Shown piece after piece: positions 28,481 through 35,892 of a DNA stretch of 64,000 bases (the stretch's first letter is position 1; each line of letters starts with the position of its first letter). Under the pieces are notes generated by a model that ran no database searches, was not told where the DNA came from, and was given only the letters and a program-made list of their open reading frames with translations. Source of the stretch: Streptomyces olindensis (lineage in GTDB: Bacteria; Actinomycetota; Actinomycetes; Streptomycetales; Streptomycetaceae). Position numbers and translations under genes: made by a program. The stretch spans positions 1 through 64,000 of the forward strand of contig JJOH01000033.1 in assembly GCA_000696115.1 (NCBI GenBank), read 5' to 3'.

Positions 28481-29427
28481 GGATCCTGCTCTGGCACGTG
28501 CACGGATCGTGGACCACCGCCTTCGTGCAGGGCCCGCACACGTACGTCGTCCCCGTCACCCCCGACCGCGGACCCGACGGCCTCGGCCGCGCCCGCACCT
28601 GGGACTGGCCCGACTCCGTCGTCGAGGTGCCGCCCGAGCGGCTGCGCGACGAGCACATCGACGCCGTCGTGCTGCAGCGCCCGCACGAACTCGCCCTGGT
28701 CGACCGGTGGCTGGGCCGCCGCCCGCCGCTGGTGTACCTGGAGCACAACGCCCCGCACGGCGACGTGCCCGACACCCGGCACCCCGCCGCGGACATCCCC
28801 GGCGCCACCCTCGTCCACGTCACGCACTTCAACCGGCTGATGTGGGACGCCGGTGCCACCCCCAGCACCGTCATCGAACACGGCATCATCGACCCCGGCC
28901 CGCTGTGGACCGGGGAACTGGAACGCGCCGCCGTCGCCGTCAATGAGCCCCTGCGGCGCGGCCGCACCACCGGCACCGACCTGCTGCCCGCCTTCGCCGA
29001 GGCCGCCCCGCTGGACGTCTTCGGCATGAACACCGAGGGGCTCGCGGACCGGCTCGGCATCCTCGCCGAGCGCTGCCGCAGCCACGAACTCGTCCAGGCG
29101 GAGCTGCACGCGGCGATGGCCCGCCGCCGCGTCTACGTCCACCCCGTGCGCTGGACCTCCCTCGGCCTGTCCCTGCTGGAGGCGATGCACCTGGGCATGC
29201 CCGTGGTCGCGCTCGCCACCACCGAGGTCACCGAGGCCGTACCCGCCGGCGCCGGAGTGGTCTCCAACCGGATCGAGGAACTTACCGACGCCGTACGGGA
29301 CTTCCTCGCCGACCCGCTGCACGCGCGGATGGTCGGCGAGGGCGCGCGGGCGGCGGCGCTCGCCCGCTATGGGCTGTCCCGCTTCCTGGACGACTGGGAG
29401 CGGTTGCTGAAGGAGGTGGCCCGATGA
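28477..29427 (+). CDS. GT4-like glycosyltransferase
   Basis: A 316-residue GT-B protein. The N-terminal half is atypical (MRILLWHVHGSWTTAFVQGP, VVLQRPHELALVDRWL, YLEHNAPHGDVPDT). The C-terminal half has the GT4 donor-site pattern with YVHPVRWTSLGLSLLEAMHLG followed by MPVVALATTE, though the E-x7-E spacing is only partly recognisable. It starts at ATG 28477 in a 4-bp overlap and ends 4 bp into the next gene. Role: one transfer step in the glycan; sugar and linkage unknown. Confidence 0.75.
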   Translation: MRILLWHVHGSWTTAFVQGPHTYVVPVTPDRGPDGLGRARTWDWPDSVVEVPPERLRDEHIDAVVLQRPHELALVDRWLGRRPPLVYLEHNAPHGDVPDTRHPAADIPGATLVHVTHFNRLMWDAGATPSTVIEHGIIDPGPLWTGELERAAVAVNEPLRRGRTTGTDLLPAFAEAAPLDVFGMNTEGLADRLGILAERCRSHELVQAELHAAMARRRVYVHPVRWTSLGLSLLEAMHLGMPVVALATTEVTEAVPAGAGVVSNRIEELTDAVRDFLADPLHARMVGEGARAAALARYGLSRFLDDWERLLKEVAR

Positions 29428-30641
29428 GGATCGCCATGGTGTCCGAGCACGCGAGCCCGCTCGCCGCGCTCGGCGGCGTCGACGCCGGCGGCCAGAACGT
29501 GTACGTGGCGCGCCTGAGCGAGGAACTGGCCCGCCGCGGCCACGACGTCACGGTCTACACCCGCCGTGACGCGCCCGACCTGCCCGACCGCGTGCCGCTG
29601 CCCGGCGGCGCCCTCGTCGAGCACGTGCCCGCCGGGCCGGCCACCCCCGTACCCAAGGACGACCTCTTCCCGCACATGCCCGCCTTCGGCGCCTGGCTGG
29701 CCCGGGCCTGGGCCCGCGAGCGTCCCGACGTCGTGCACGCCCACTTCTGGATGTCCGGCATGGCCTCCCGGATCGGCGCCCACCCGCACGGCGTGCCCGT
29801 CGTGCAGACCTTCCACGCCCTGGGCACCGTCAAGCGCCGCCACCAGGGCCGGCGCGACACCAGTCCGCCCGAACGGGTCGGCATCGAGCGGCAGATCGGC
29901 CGCGGCTGCGCCCGCGTCCTGGCCACCTGCGGCGACGAGGTGCACGAACTGGCCGAGCTGGGCGTGCCGCGCTCGCGGGTCTCGGTGGTGCCCTGCGGGG
30001 TGGACGCGGACCAGTTCCGGCCCGGGGCCCCGCCCGACGGCGTCCCCGCCCGCCGACGGCCGCACCGGCTCCTCGCCTGCGGCCGCCTCGTCCCGCGCAA
30101 GGGCTACGACCAGGCCGTCCGGGCCCTCGCCCGCGTCCCCGACGCCGAACTCCTGATCGCGGGCGGCCCCGCGGCCGGCCTGCTGGACGACGACCCGGAG
30201 GCCCGGCGGCTGCGCCGCCTCGCGGAACGCACCGGCGTCGCCGACCGGGTGCGGCTGCTCGGCGCGGTCGACCCGGCCGCCATGCCCGCCCTGATCGGCA
30301 GCGCCGACCTGGTGCTGTGCACCCCGGTCTACGAGCCGTTCGGGATCGTGCCGCTGGAGGCCATGGCCTGCGGCGTGCCCGTCGTCGCCACCGACGTCGG
30401 CGGCCACCGCGACAGCGTCGCCGACGGCACCACGGGCCGGCTCGTCCCGCCGCAGGACCCCGAGTCGGTCGCCGCCGCCGTACGCGAACTCCTCACCGAC
30501 GACGCACTGCGCCGCCGCTACGGCACCGCCGGCCGCGAACGCGTCCTGACCCACTACACCTGGCGGCGCGTCGCCGACGGCGTCGAGCAGGTCCACCGTC
30601 AGGTCCTCGCCGGACACGCACAGCAGAAGGAGGTGGCGTGA
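29424..30641 (+). CDS. GT4 glycosyltransferase
   Basis: A 405-residue classic family 4 retaining glycosyltransferase. The N-terminus has GGVDAGGQNVYVARLSEELA, as in sucrose-phosphate-synthase/MshA-type enzymes, and HAHFWMSGM. The donor domain has VVPCGVDADQF, CGRLVPRKGYDQAVRAL and the EPFGIVPLEAMACGVPVVAT motif with its two glutamates. It is likely to use a UDP- or ADP-sugar. It begins with ATG 29424 overlapping the preceding stop. It resembles MshA-like enzymes, but the mycothiol function is not implied here given the context. Confidence 0.85.
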   Translation: MRIAMVSEHASPLAALGGVDAGGQNVYVARLSEELARRGHDVTVYTRRDAPDLPDRVPLPGGALVEHVPAGPATPVPKDDLFPHMPAFGAWLARAWARERPDVVHAHFWMSGMASRIGAHPHGVPVVQTFHALGTVKRRHQGRRDTSPPERVGIERQIGRGCARVLATCGDEVHELAELGVPRSRVSVVPCGVDADQFRPGAPPDGVPARRRPHRLLACGRLVPRKGYDQAVRALARVPDAELLIAGGPAAGLLDDDPEARRLRRLAERTGVADRVRLLGAVDPAAMPALIGSADLVLCTPVYEPFGIVPLEAMACGVPVVATDVGGHRDSVADGTTGRLVPPQDPESVAAAVRELLTDDALRRRYGTAGRERVLTHYTWRRVADGVEQVHRQVLAGHAQQKEVA

Positions 30642-31243
30642 TGACCGTGCACCCGCCCGTCACCGGGCACTGCGACGAACTCCAGGACGCCCTGACCGCG
30701 TTCCGCGCCTCGGCGCACATCACCGAGCGGTGGGGCGAGCGCCTGGCCGCGGTCCTCACCGGCGGCGGCCGGCTGCTCGCCGCGGGCAACGGCGGCAGCG
30801 CCGCCCAGGCCCAGCACCTGACCGCCGAACTCGTCGGCCGCTACCGCGACGACCGGCCGCCGTTCTCCGCGCTGGCCCTGCACGCCGACACCTCCAGCAC
30901 GACCGCCATCGCCAACGACTACGGCGTGGACGAGGTGTTCGCCCGCCAGGTCCGCGCCCACGGCCGCCGCGGCGACGTCCTGATGCTGCTGTCCACCTCC
31001 GGCGCCAGCGCCAACCTGCTGTCCGCGGCCGACGCGGCCCGCGCGGCCGGGGTCCGCGTGTGGGCGCTCACCGGACCCGCGCCGAACCCGCTGCTCGCGG
31101 GCAGCGACGAGTCGCTGTGCGTCGAGGCGCCGACGGCCGCCACCGTCCAGGAACTCCACCTGGTCGCCGTGCACATGGTGTGCGCGGCGTTCGACGCGGC
31201 GGTGGAACGCGGCACCTGGCGCACCGGCGACGGCGGGAGGTGA
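30641..31243 (+). CDS. gmhA: Sedoheptulose 7-phosphate isomerase (phosphoheptose isomerase)
   Basis: A 200-residue SIS-domain protein matching GmhA, which turns sedoheptulose 7-phosphate into D-glycero-D-manno-heptose 7-phosphate, the first step of heptose synthesis. The phosphate-binding loop is AGNGGSAAQAQHL, the catalytic region AQHLTAELVGRY holds H59 and E63, the second Ser/Thr loop is LLSTSGASANLL, and the C-terminal VQELHLVAVHMV holds Q170 and H178. These fit the known GmhA active-site pattern. DnaA-initiator-associating DiaA is a paralogue, but the adjacent HldE and GmhB settle it. Start ATG 30641 shares one base with the previous stop (TGATG). Confidence 0.88.
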   Translation: MTVHPPVTGHCDELQDALTAFRASAHITERWGERLAAVLTGGGRLLAAGNGGSAAQAQHLTAELVGRYRDDRPPFSALALHADTSSTTAIANDYGVDEVFARQVRAHGRRGDVLMLLSTSGASANLLSAADAARAAGVRVWALTGPAPNPLLAGSDESLCVEAPTAATVQELHLVAVHMVCAAFDAAVERGTWRTGDGGR

Positions 31244-31244
31244 C

Positions 31245-32612
31245 ATGAACGGCAAGGCACCCCTGGTCGTCGTCGGTGACGCCCTGCTGGACCGGGACCT
31301 GACCGGCCGCGCCGAACGCCTCGCGCCCGACGCGCCCGTGCCGGTCGTCGACGACTGCGGGGAGCGGACCCGGCCCGGCGGCGCCGCCCTCACCGCCTAC
31401 CTCGCGGCCCGCGACGGCCGGGACGTCACGCTCGTGGCGGGCATGGGCGACGACCCCGCGAGCCGTGAACTGCGCCGCCTCCTGGACCCCTGGCTCACCC
31501 TCGTCCCGCTGCCCCTGACCGGACCCCTGCCCGAGAAGACCCGGGTCCTCGCGCACGACCGTCCGGTGGTCCGCCTGGACCGGGGAGCCGGCCGCACCCG
31601 CGCGGCCACGGACGCCGCCCGCGAGGCCGTCCGCGCCGCGCCCGCCGTCCTGGTCTCCGACTACGGCCGCGGCGCCGCCGACGCCCTCCGCGACGACCTC
31701 AACGCCCGCCCGCCCCTGGTCTGGGACCCGCACCCGCGCGGCGGCCCGCCCGTGCCGGGCACCCGGCTGGTCACCCCGGCGGAGAAGGAGGCCCACGCCC
31801 TCGCCCCGCAGGACGGCACACCCCGCCGGGACCTGCGCGCCGCCGCCCACAGCGCCGCCGTCCTCGTCCGGCACTGGCGGGCCGCGGCCGTCGCCGTCAC
31901 GCTCGGCGCGCGCGGCGCCCTGCTGTCCTACGGCGAGCACCCGCTGCTCGTCCCCGCGCCCGCCGCGCACCCCGGTGACAGCTGCGGGGCCGGCGACCGG
32001 TTCGCCGCCACGGCGGCCGGGCTGCTCGCCCGACGGCGTCCTGGTCGCCGAGGCCGTCGAGGGGCGCCGTGGCGCCGCGACCGGCTTCGTCGCGGCGGGC
32101 GGTGCGGCGGCGGTGCCGAGCGCGGACGCCCCGCCGGAACGTCCGCCCCGACGACGGACGACCCGCACGCCCTGGCCGCCCGGGTCCGCGCCGCGCACGG
32201 CACCGTCGTCGCCGCCGGCGGCTGCTTCGACCTGCTGCACGCCGGCCACGTCGGCCTCCTCCAGGCGGCCCGGCGGCTCGGGGACTGCCTCGTCGTCTGC
32301 GTCAACTCCGACGCCTCGGTACGGCGCCGCAAGGGCGGCGGCCGCCCGGTGAACCCGCTGGCCGACCGGATCCGCGTGCTGCGCGCCCTGGCCTGCGTCG
32401 ACGCGGTCGCCGTCTTCGACGAGGACACCCCCGAACGGCTCCTCGCCGACCTGCGTCCCGACGTCTGGGTCAAGGGCGGCGACTACGCGGCCGCCGACCT
32501 CCCCGAAGCGGCCCTCCTCCAGGAGTGGGGCGGCCAGGCGGTCCTGCTCCCGTACCTCGACGGCCGTTCCTCGACGGCCCTGATGGAAAGGGCTGCGGAA
32601 GGAGCACGATGA
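31245..32612 (+). CDS. hldE: Bifunctional heptose 7-phosphate kinase/heptose 1-phosphate adenylyltransferase
   Basis: A 455-residue two-domain HldE/RfaE protein. The N-terminal ~260 residues are a PfkB-type kinase (VVVGDALLDRDLTG, APVPVVDD, RPGGAALTAYLAA, the anion-hole/catalytic CGAGDRFAAT with D251). The C-terminal ~130 residues are a nucleotidyltransferase (GGCFDLLHAGHVGLLQAA with the HxGH motif, VNSDASVRR, RPVNPLADRI, WVKGGDY). It makes ADP-heptose from heptose 7-phosphate with GmhB acting between its two steps. Residues ~263-302, linking the domains, are read in the wrong frame: the +1 frame there gives normal codon usage and a normal PfkB tail, so two compensating indels are present. 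Both catalytic centres remain in frame. Confidence 0.87.
   Translation: MNGKAPLVVVGDALLDRDLTGRAERLAPDAPVPVVDDCGERTRPGGAALTAYLAARDGRDVTLVAGMGDDPASRELRRLLDPWLTLVPLPLTGPLPEKTRVLAHDRPVVRLDRGAGRTRAATDAAREAVRAAPAVLVSDYGRGAADALRDDLNARPPLVWDPHPRGGPPVPGTRLVTPAEKEAHALAPQDGTPRRDLRAAAHSAAVLVRHWRAAAVAVTLGARGALLSYGEHPLLVPAPAAHPGDSCGAGDRFAATAAGLLARRRPGRRGRRGAPWRRDRLRRGGRCGGGAERGRPAGTSAPTTDDPHALAARVRAAHGTVVAAGGCFDLLHAGHVGLLQAARRLGDCLVVCVNSDASVRRRKGGGRPVNPLADRIRVLRALACVDAVAVFDEDTPERLLADLRPDVWVKGGDYAAADLPEAALLQEWGGQAVLLPYLDGRSSTALMERAAEGAR
32031..32150 (+). other. Compensated frameshift segment inside hldE
   Basis: Between about 32031 and 32150 the annotated hldE frame uses many codons ending in A or T and encodes an Arg/Gly-rich run. 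The frame starting at 32032 has nearly all third positions G or C and encodes DGVLVAEAVEG then ATGFVAAGGAAAVPSADA, the expected end of a PfkB kinase. An extra C near 32029-32031 and a lost base near 32140-32155 would explain it. It is either real variation or two sequencing errors. Confidence 0.75.
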
Positions 32613-33694
32613 CGCACCCGATGAGCCCGGTCGCGGGGGCGGACACCGAGGGCAGGCGGCAGTCTGCTGCCATGACACCGGACACGGCACCCCACGCCAT
32701 GGCATCCCACGCCACGGCGCCCGACGCCACGGCACCCCACGCCACCGCACCCCGCCTCCTCGTCCTGCGCGCCCTGGGCCTCGGCGACCTGCTCGCCGGG
32801 GTCCCCGCCCTGCGGGCCCTGCGGCGGGCCTACCCGGGGCACGAACTCGTGCTGGCCGCGCCCGCCGAACTGGAGCCGGTCGCCGCGGTGACGGGGGCTG
32901 TGGACCGCCTGCTGCCCGCCGCCGCGCCCGGACGGGCCGTACCGCGGTCGCTCGACTGGACCGGCCCGCCGCCGGACGTCGCCGTCGACCTGCACGGCAA
33001 CGGCCCGCCCAGCCACCGGCTGCTCATGGAGCTGCGCCCGCTGAAGCTGCTCGCCTTCGCCCACCCCGACACACCGGAGGTCGACGGCCCGCCCTGGTAC
33101 GCGGAGGAACACGAACGCGACCGCTGGTGCCGCCTGCTCCAGGCGTACGGCATCGACGCCGACCCCGCCGACCTGCTCCTGCCCCGCCCGCGCACCGCCT
33201 CCCCGGCCCCCGGCGCCGCCGTGCTCCACCCCGGCGCGGGATCCCCGGCCCGCTGCTGGCCCGTCGAGCGCTACGCGGACGTCGCGGCCGGACTGCGCGC
33301 CCGGGGCCTGCGGGTCGTGGTGACCGGCGGCGCCGACGAGGGCGACCTCGTGGCCCGGCTCGCCAAGCAGGCCGCCCTGCCCGACACCGACGTGTTCGGC
33401 GGCGGCCTCCCCTTCGGCCGGCTGTCCGCGCTCGTCGCCGACGCCCAGGTCGTGATCAGCGGCGACACCGGCATCGCCCATCTGGCGGTCGCCCACGCCA
33501 CGCGCTCCGTCACCCTCTTCGGCCCGGTCCCCCCGAGCCGCTGGGGCCCACCGCCCGGCCCGCGCCACCGCGCCCTGTGGTACGGCCCGGAGGGCGACCC
33601 GCACGGCCGCCGCCCGGACCCCGCGCTGCTGCGCATCACCCCCGACGACGTCCTGCGCGCCGTCGACGAACTGCCCGGCATCCGACACCAGTGA
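32609..33694 (+). CDS. GT9 (heptosyltransferase-like) glycosyltransferase, second copy
   Basis: A 361-residue family 9 enzyme, a distant paralogue of the GT9 at 27491. After a variable leader of ~45 residues it has LLVLRALGLGDLLAGVPALRAL, VDLHGNGPPSHRLL, AVLHPGAGSPARCWP, VVVTGGADEGDL and the hallmark SGDTGIAHLAVAHATRSV. The leader contains a degenerate 5-residue repeat (APHAT-like) from a 15-bp tandem repeat. Start ATG 32609 overlaps the hldE stop and follows AAGGAGC; an internal ATG (22nd codon) is an alternative start. Likely the second sugar-heptose transfer step. Confidence 0.85.
   Translation: MTHPMSPVAGADTEGRRQSAAMTPDTAPHAMASHATAPDATAPHATAPRLLVLRALGLGDLLAGVPALRALRRAYPGHELVLAAPAELEPVAAVTGAVDRLLPAAAPGRAVPRSLDWTGPPPDVAVDLHGNGPPSHRLLMELRPLKLLAFAHPDTPEVDGPPWYAEEHERDRWCRLLQAYGIDADPADLLLPRPRTASPAPGAAVLHPGAGSPARCWPVERYADVAAGLRARGLRVVVTGGADEGDLVARLAKQAALPDTDVFGGGLPFGRLSALVADAQVVISGDTGIAHLAVAHATRSVTLFGPVPPSRWGPPPGPRHRALWYGPEGDPHGRRPDPALLRITPDDVLRAVDELPGIRHQ
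32687..32746 (+). repeat. 15-bp tandem repeat, four imperfect copies
   Basis: Units GCACCCCACGCCATG, GCATCCCACGCCACG, GCGCCCGACGCCACG and GCACCCCACGCCACC run head to tail within the leader of the second GT9 gene, giving APHAM, ASHAT, APDAT, APHAT. The unit length keeps the reading frame, so copy number may vary harmlessly. Confidence 0.85.
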
Positions 33695-33710
33695 GGGAGG
33701 CACCCGCCCG

Positions 33711-34592
33711 ATGACCGTCCCGAACCCGGACCCGAGCCCCGTCGGCATCGTCATCGCCACCCGCAACCGCTCCGCCGCCCTCGCCGGAGCCCTGCGGCAC
33801 CTGCGCAACCTGCCCGAACGCCCCCAGATCCTCGTCGCCGACAACGCCTCCACCGACGACACGCGCGCCATGCTCGCCCGCGACTTCCCGCAGGTCCGCG
33901 TCCTGGCGCTGCCGTTCAACCACGGCGCCCTCGCCCGCACCTACGGCGCCCGGGCCCTGGACACCCCGTACGTGGCGTTCAGCGACGACGACTCCTGGTG
34001 GGCACCCGGCGCCCTGAGCACGGCGGCCCGCCTGTTCGAGGAACACCCGCGGCTCGGCCTCATCTCCGCCCGCACCCTGGTCGGCCCGACCGCGGACCCC
34101 GACCCGCTCAACGAGGTGCTCGCCGACTCGCCGCTCGGCCGGGTCGGCGACCTGCCCGGAACCCAGGTCCTGGGCTTCCTCGCCTGCGCCTCCGTCGTCC
34201 GCCGCAGCGCCTACCTCGACGCGGGCGGCTTCCACCGGCTGCTGTTCTTCGGCGGCGAGGAGACCCTCCTCGCCTACGACCTGGCCGCCCGCGGCTGGGG
34301 CGTCACCCACTGCCCGGACGTCATCGCCCACCACCACCCGGCGCCCGCGCCGCGCAGCGGCCGCAACGCCGTCCAGCGCCGCAACGAACTGCTCACCGCC
34401 TGGCTGCGCCGCCCCGTGCCCTACGCGCTGGCCCGCACCCGCGCCCTGGCCTCCGAGGCCCGGCACGACGACCACGCCCGGCGCGCCCTGCGCGGGACGC
34501 TGGCCCGCCTGCCCGCCGCCCTGCGCGCCCGCCGGCCCCTGCCCCCGCACGTGGAGCGGGCCGCGCGCCTGCTGGAGGGAGCGTCCACGTGA
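33711..34592 (+). CDS. Family 2 glycosyltransferase (paralogue pair, copy 1)
   Basis: A 293-residue inverting GT-A enzyme. IVIATRNRSAALAGALRHL opens the fold; VADNASTDDT and the metal motif FSDDDSWWAPGA follow; the acceptor side has FFGGEETLLAYDLAARGW and IAHHHP. The ~70-residue C-terminus is Arg-rich and basic, fit for a membrane surface. GAGGGAGG precedes ATG 33711; the 16-bp gap from the previous gene is the largest within the tightly packed part of the operon apart from the 30-odd bp upstream of none. It shares its motifs almost word for word with the next gene, indicating tandem duplication. Donor unknown. Confidence 0.85.
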   Translation: MTVPNPDPSPVGIVIATRNRSAALAGALRHLRNLPERPQILVADNASTDDTRAMLARDFPQVRVLALPFNHGALARTYGARALDTPYVAFSDDDSWWAPGALSTAARLFEEHPRLGLISARTLVGPTADPDPLNEVLADSPLGRVGDLPGTQVLGFLACASVVRRSAYLDAGGFHRLLFFGGEETLLAYDLAARGWGVTHCPDVIAHHHPAPAPRSGRNAVQRRNELLTAWLRRPVPYALARTRALASEARHDDHARRALRGTLARLPAALRARRPLPPHVERAARLLEGAST

Positions 34593-35485
34593 CCGACCGC
34601 CGCACGACCGTCGTCGTCATCACCCACAACCGGCGCCGGGAACTCCTGCGCACCCTCGACCGCCTCGCCGAACTGCCGGAGGACCCGCCGGTGATCGTCA
34701 CCGACAACGGCTCCACGGACGGCACCGCCGAGGCCGTCGCCCAGCACCATCCGCGGGTGAAGCTGCTGCGGCCCGGCCGCAACCTCGGCGCCGTCGGCCG
34801 CAACCTGGCGATCCGGCAGGTCGACACGCCCTACATCGCCTTCTGCGACGACGACTCCTGGTGGGCACCCGGATCGCTGACCGGGGCCGCCGACCTGCTG
34901 GACCGGCATCCGGCCCTGGGCTCGGTCACGGCCCGGATCGTCGTCGAACCCGACGGCGGCGACGACCCGATCGTCGACGAGCTGCGCAACTCGCCCGTCC
35001 CCGGACCGGATTGGCTGCCCGGACCGGCTCTGGGCTCGTTCCTGGCGGCGGCGACCGTGCTGCGCACCGACGCCTTCCGGGCCGCGGGCGGCTTCCATCC
35101 GCGGCTGTGGCTGGGCGGCGAGGAGGAGCTGCTCGCCGCGGACCTCGCGGCCGACGGCTGGTGGCTGACGTACGCCGACCACCTGGCGGTGCACCACCAC
35201 CCGTCCGTCGCCCGGGACGCCACCCTGCGCCGGACCCACGGCATCCGCAACACCCTGTGGTTCACCTGGCTGCGCCGCCCGGCCGGTCCCGCGCTGCGCC
35301 GGACCGTGAACCTGGCCCGCACGGTCCCGCGCGACACCGCGTCCCTGCGCGCCTTCGCCGAGGCGGCGGCCGCCCTCCCCTGGGTGCTGCGCGAACGCCG
35401 GGTCCTGCCGCACGAGGTGGAGTCCCGGCTGCGCCTGCTCGAACCGGCCCAGCGGACCTCGAAGGCCCGCCGCTACACGGGCTGA
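34589..35485 (+). CDS. Family 2 glycosyltransferase (paralogue pair, copy 2)
   Basis: A 298-residue GT2 enzyme, the last gene of the glycan operon. It begins VVVITHNRRRELLRTLDRL and has VTDNGSTDGTAEAV, the metal motif FCDDDSWWAPGS, LWLGGEEELLAADLAADGW and AVHHHPS. All line up with the preceding gene, as does its Arg-rich C-terminal tail. GTG 34589 overlaps the previous stop (GTGA) and follows CTGGAGGGAG. It converges almost directly on the DUF3040 gene. The two copies probably add related sugars in successive steps. Confidence 0.85.
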   Translation: MTDRRTTVVVITHNRRRELLRTLDRLAELPEDPPVIVTDNGSTDGTAEAVAQHHPRVKLLRPGRNLGAVGRNLAIRQVDTPYIAFCDDDSWWAPGSLTGAADLLDRHPALGSVTARIVVEPDGGDDPIVDELRNSPVPGPDWLPGPALGSFLAAATVLRTDAFRAAGGFHPRLWLGGEEELLAADLAADGWWLTYADHLAVHHHPSVARDATLRRTHGIRNTLWFTWLRRPAGPALRRTVNLARTVPRDTASLRAFAEAAAALPWVLRERRVLPHEVESRLRLLEPAQRTSKARRYTG

Positions 35486-35488
35486 CGC

Positions 35489-35809
35489 TCAGCTGCCGCA
35501 CCAGCGGCACATCAGCCGGAACACCGCGAACAGGGTCAGCGGCCACAGGGCGGCGAACGCCCAGATGACGCCCGGCTCGGAGGTGACCATGCCGGCCACC
35601 ATCAGGGCGACCGAAACCGCGAGCAGGACCAGGACGGTCCGGCCCCGGGGACGGTAGGAGCCCAACCGGGCCAGGACGCCGGCCGGATCGGGGCGGCGGC
35701 TCAGCCGCAGGGTGCGCAGCCGGCGGTCGAGGCGGCGGTCGCGGCGCAGGGCGCGTTCCATCTCGTCGAGGATGCGCTGCTCGTTCTCGGGAAGTCGGCC
35801 GATGGACAC
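35489..35809 (-). CDS. DUF3040 small membrane protein
   Basis: A 106-residue protein of the DUF3040 family, common in actinobacteria. It starts with the typical RLPENEQRILDEMERALRRD helix and has two transmembrane helices (TVLVLLAVSVALMVAGMV and VIWAFAALWPLTLFAVF), then a short tail with two cysteines (MCRWCGS). Function is unknown. GTG 35809 follows AAGGAGACAGC. It stops three bases after the stop of the glycan operon on the opposite strand. There is no obvious link to glycan synthesis. Confidence 0.75.
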   Translation of the reverse strand: MSIGRLPENEQRILDEMERALRRDRRLDRRLRTLRLSRRPDPAGVLARLGSYRPRGRTVLVLLAVSVALMVAGMVTSEPGVIWAFAALWPLTLFAVFRLMCRWCGS

Positions 35810-35892
35810 GCTGTCTCCTTCCGGACGGCCGGACCGTCTCTCCTTCCGGGGGGAGGGGGACGTAAGAGCGGGTGCCCCGTGGTGCCCCTGTG

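Noticed and set aside
24245..35485. The glycan block as an antibiotic gene cluster
   Set aside because: No polyketide, peptide or aminocyclitol core genes, no resistance or pathway regulator; seven glycosyltransferases point to a polymer or glycolipid instead.
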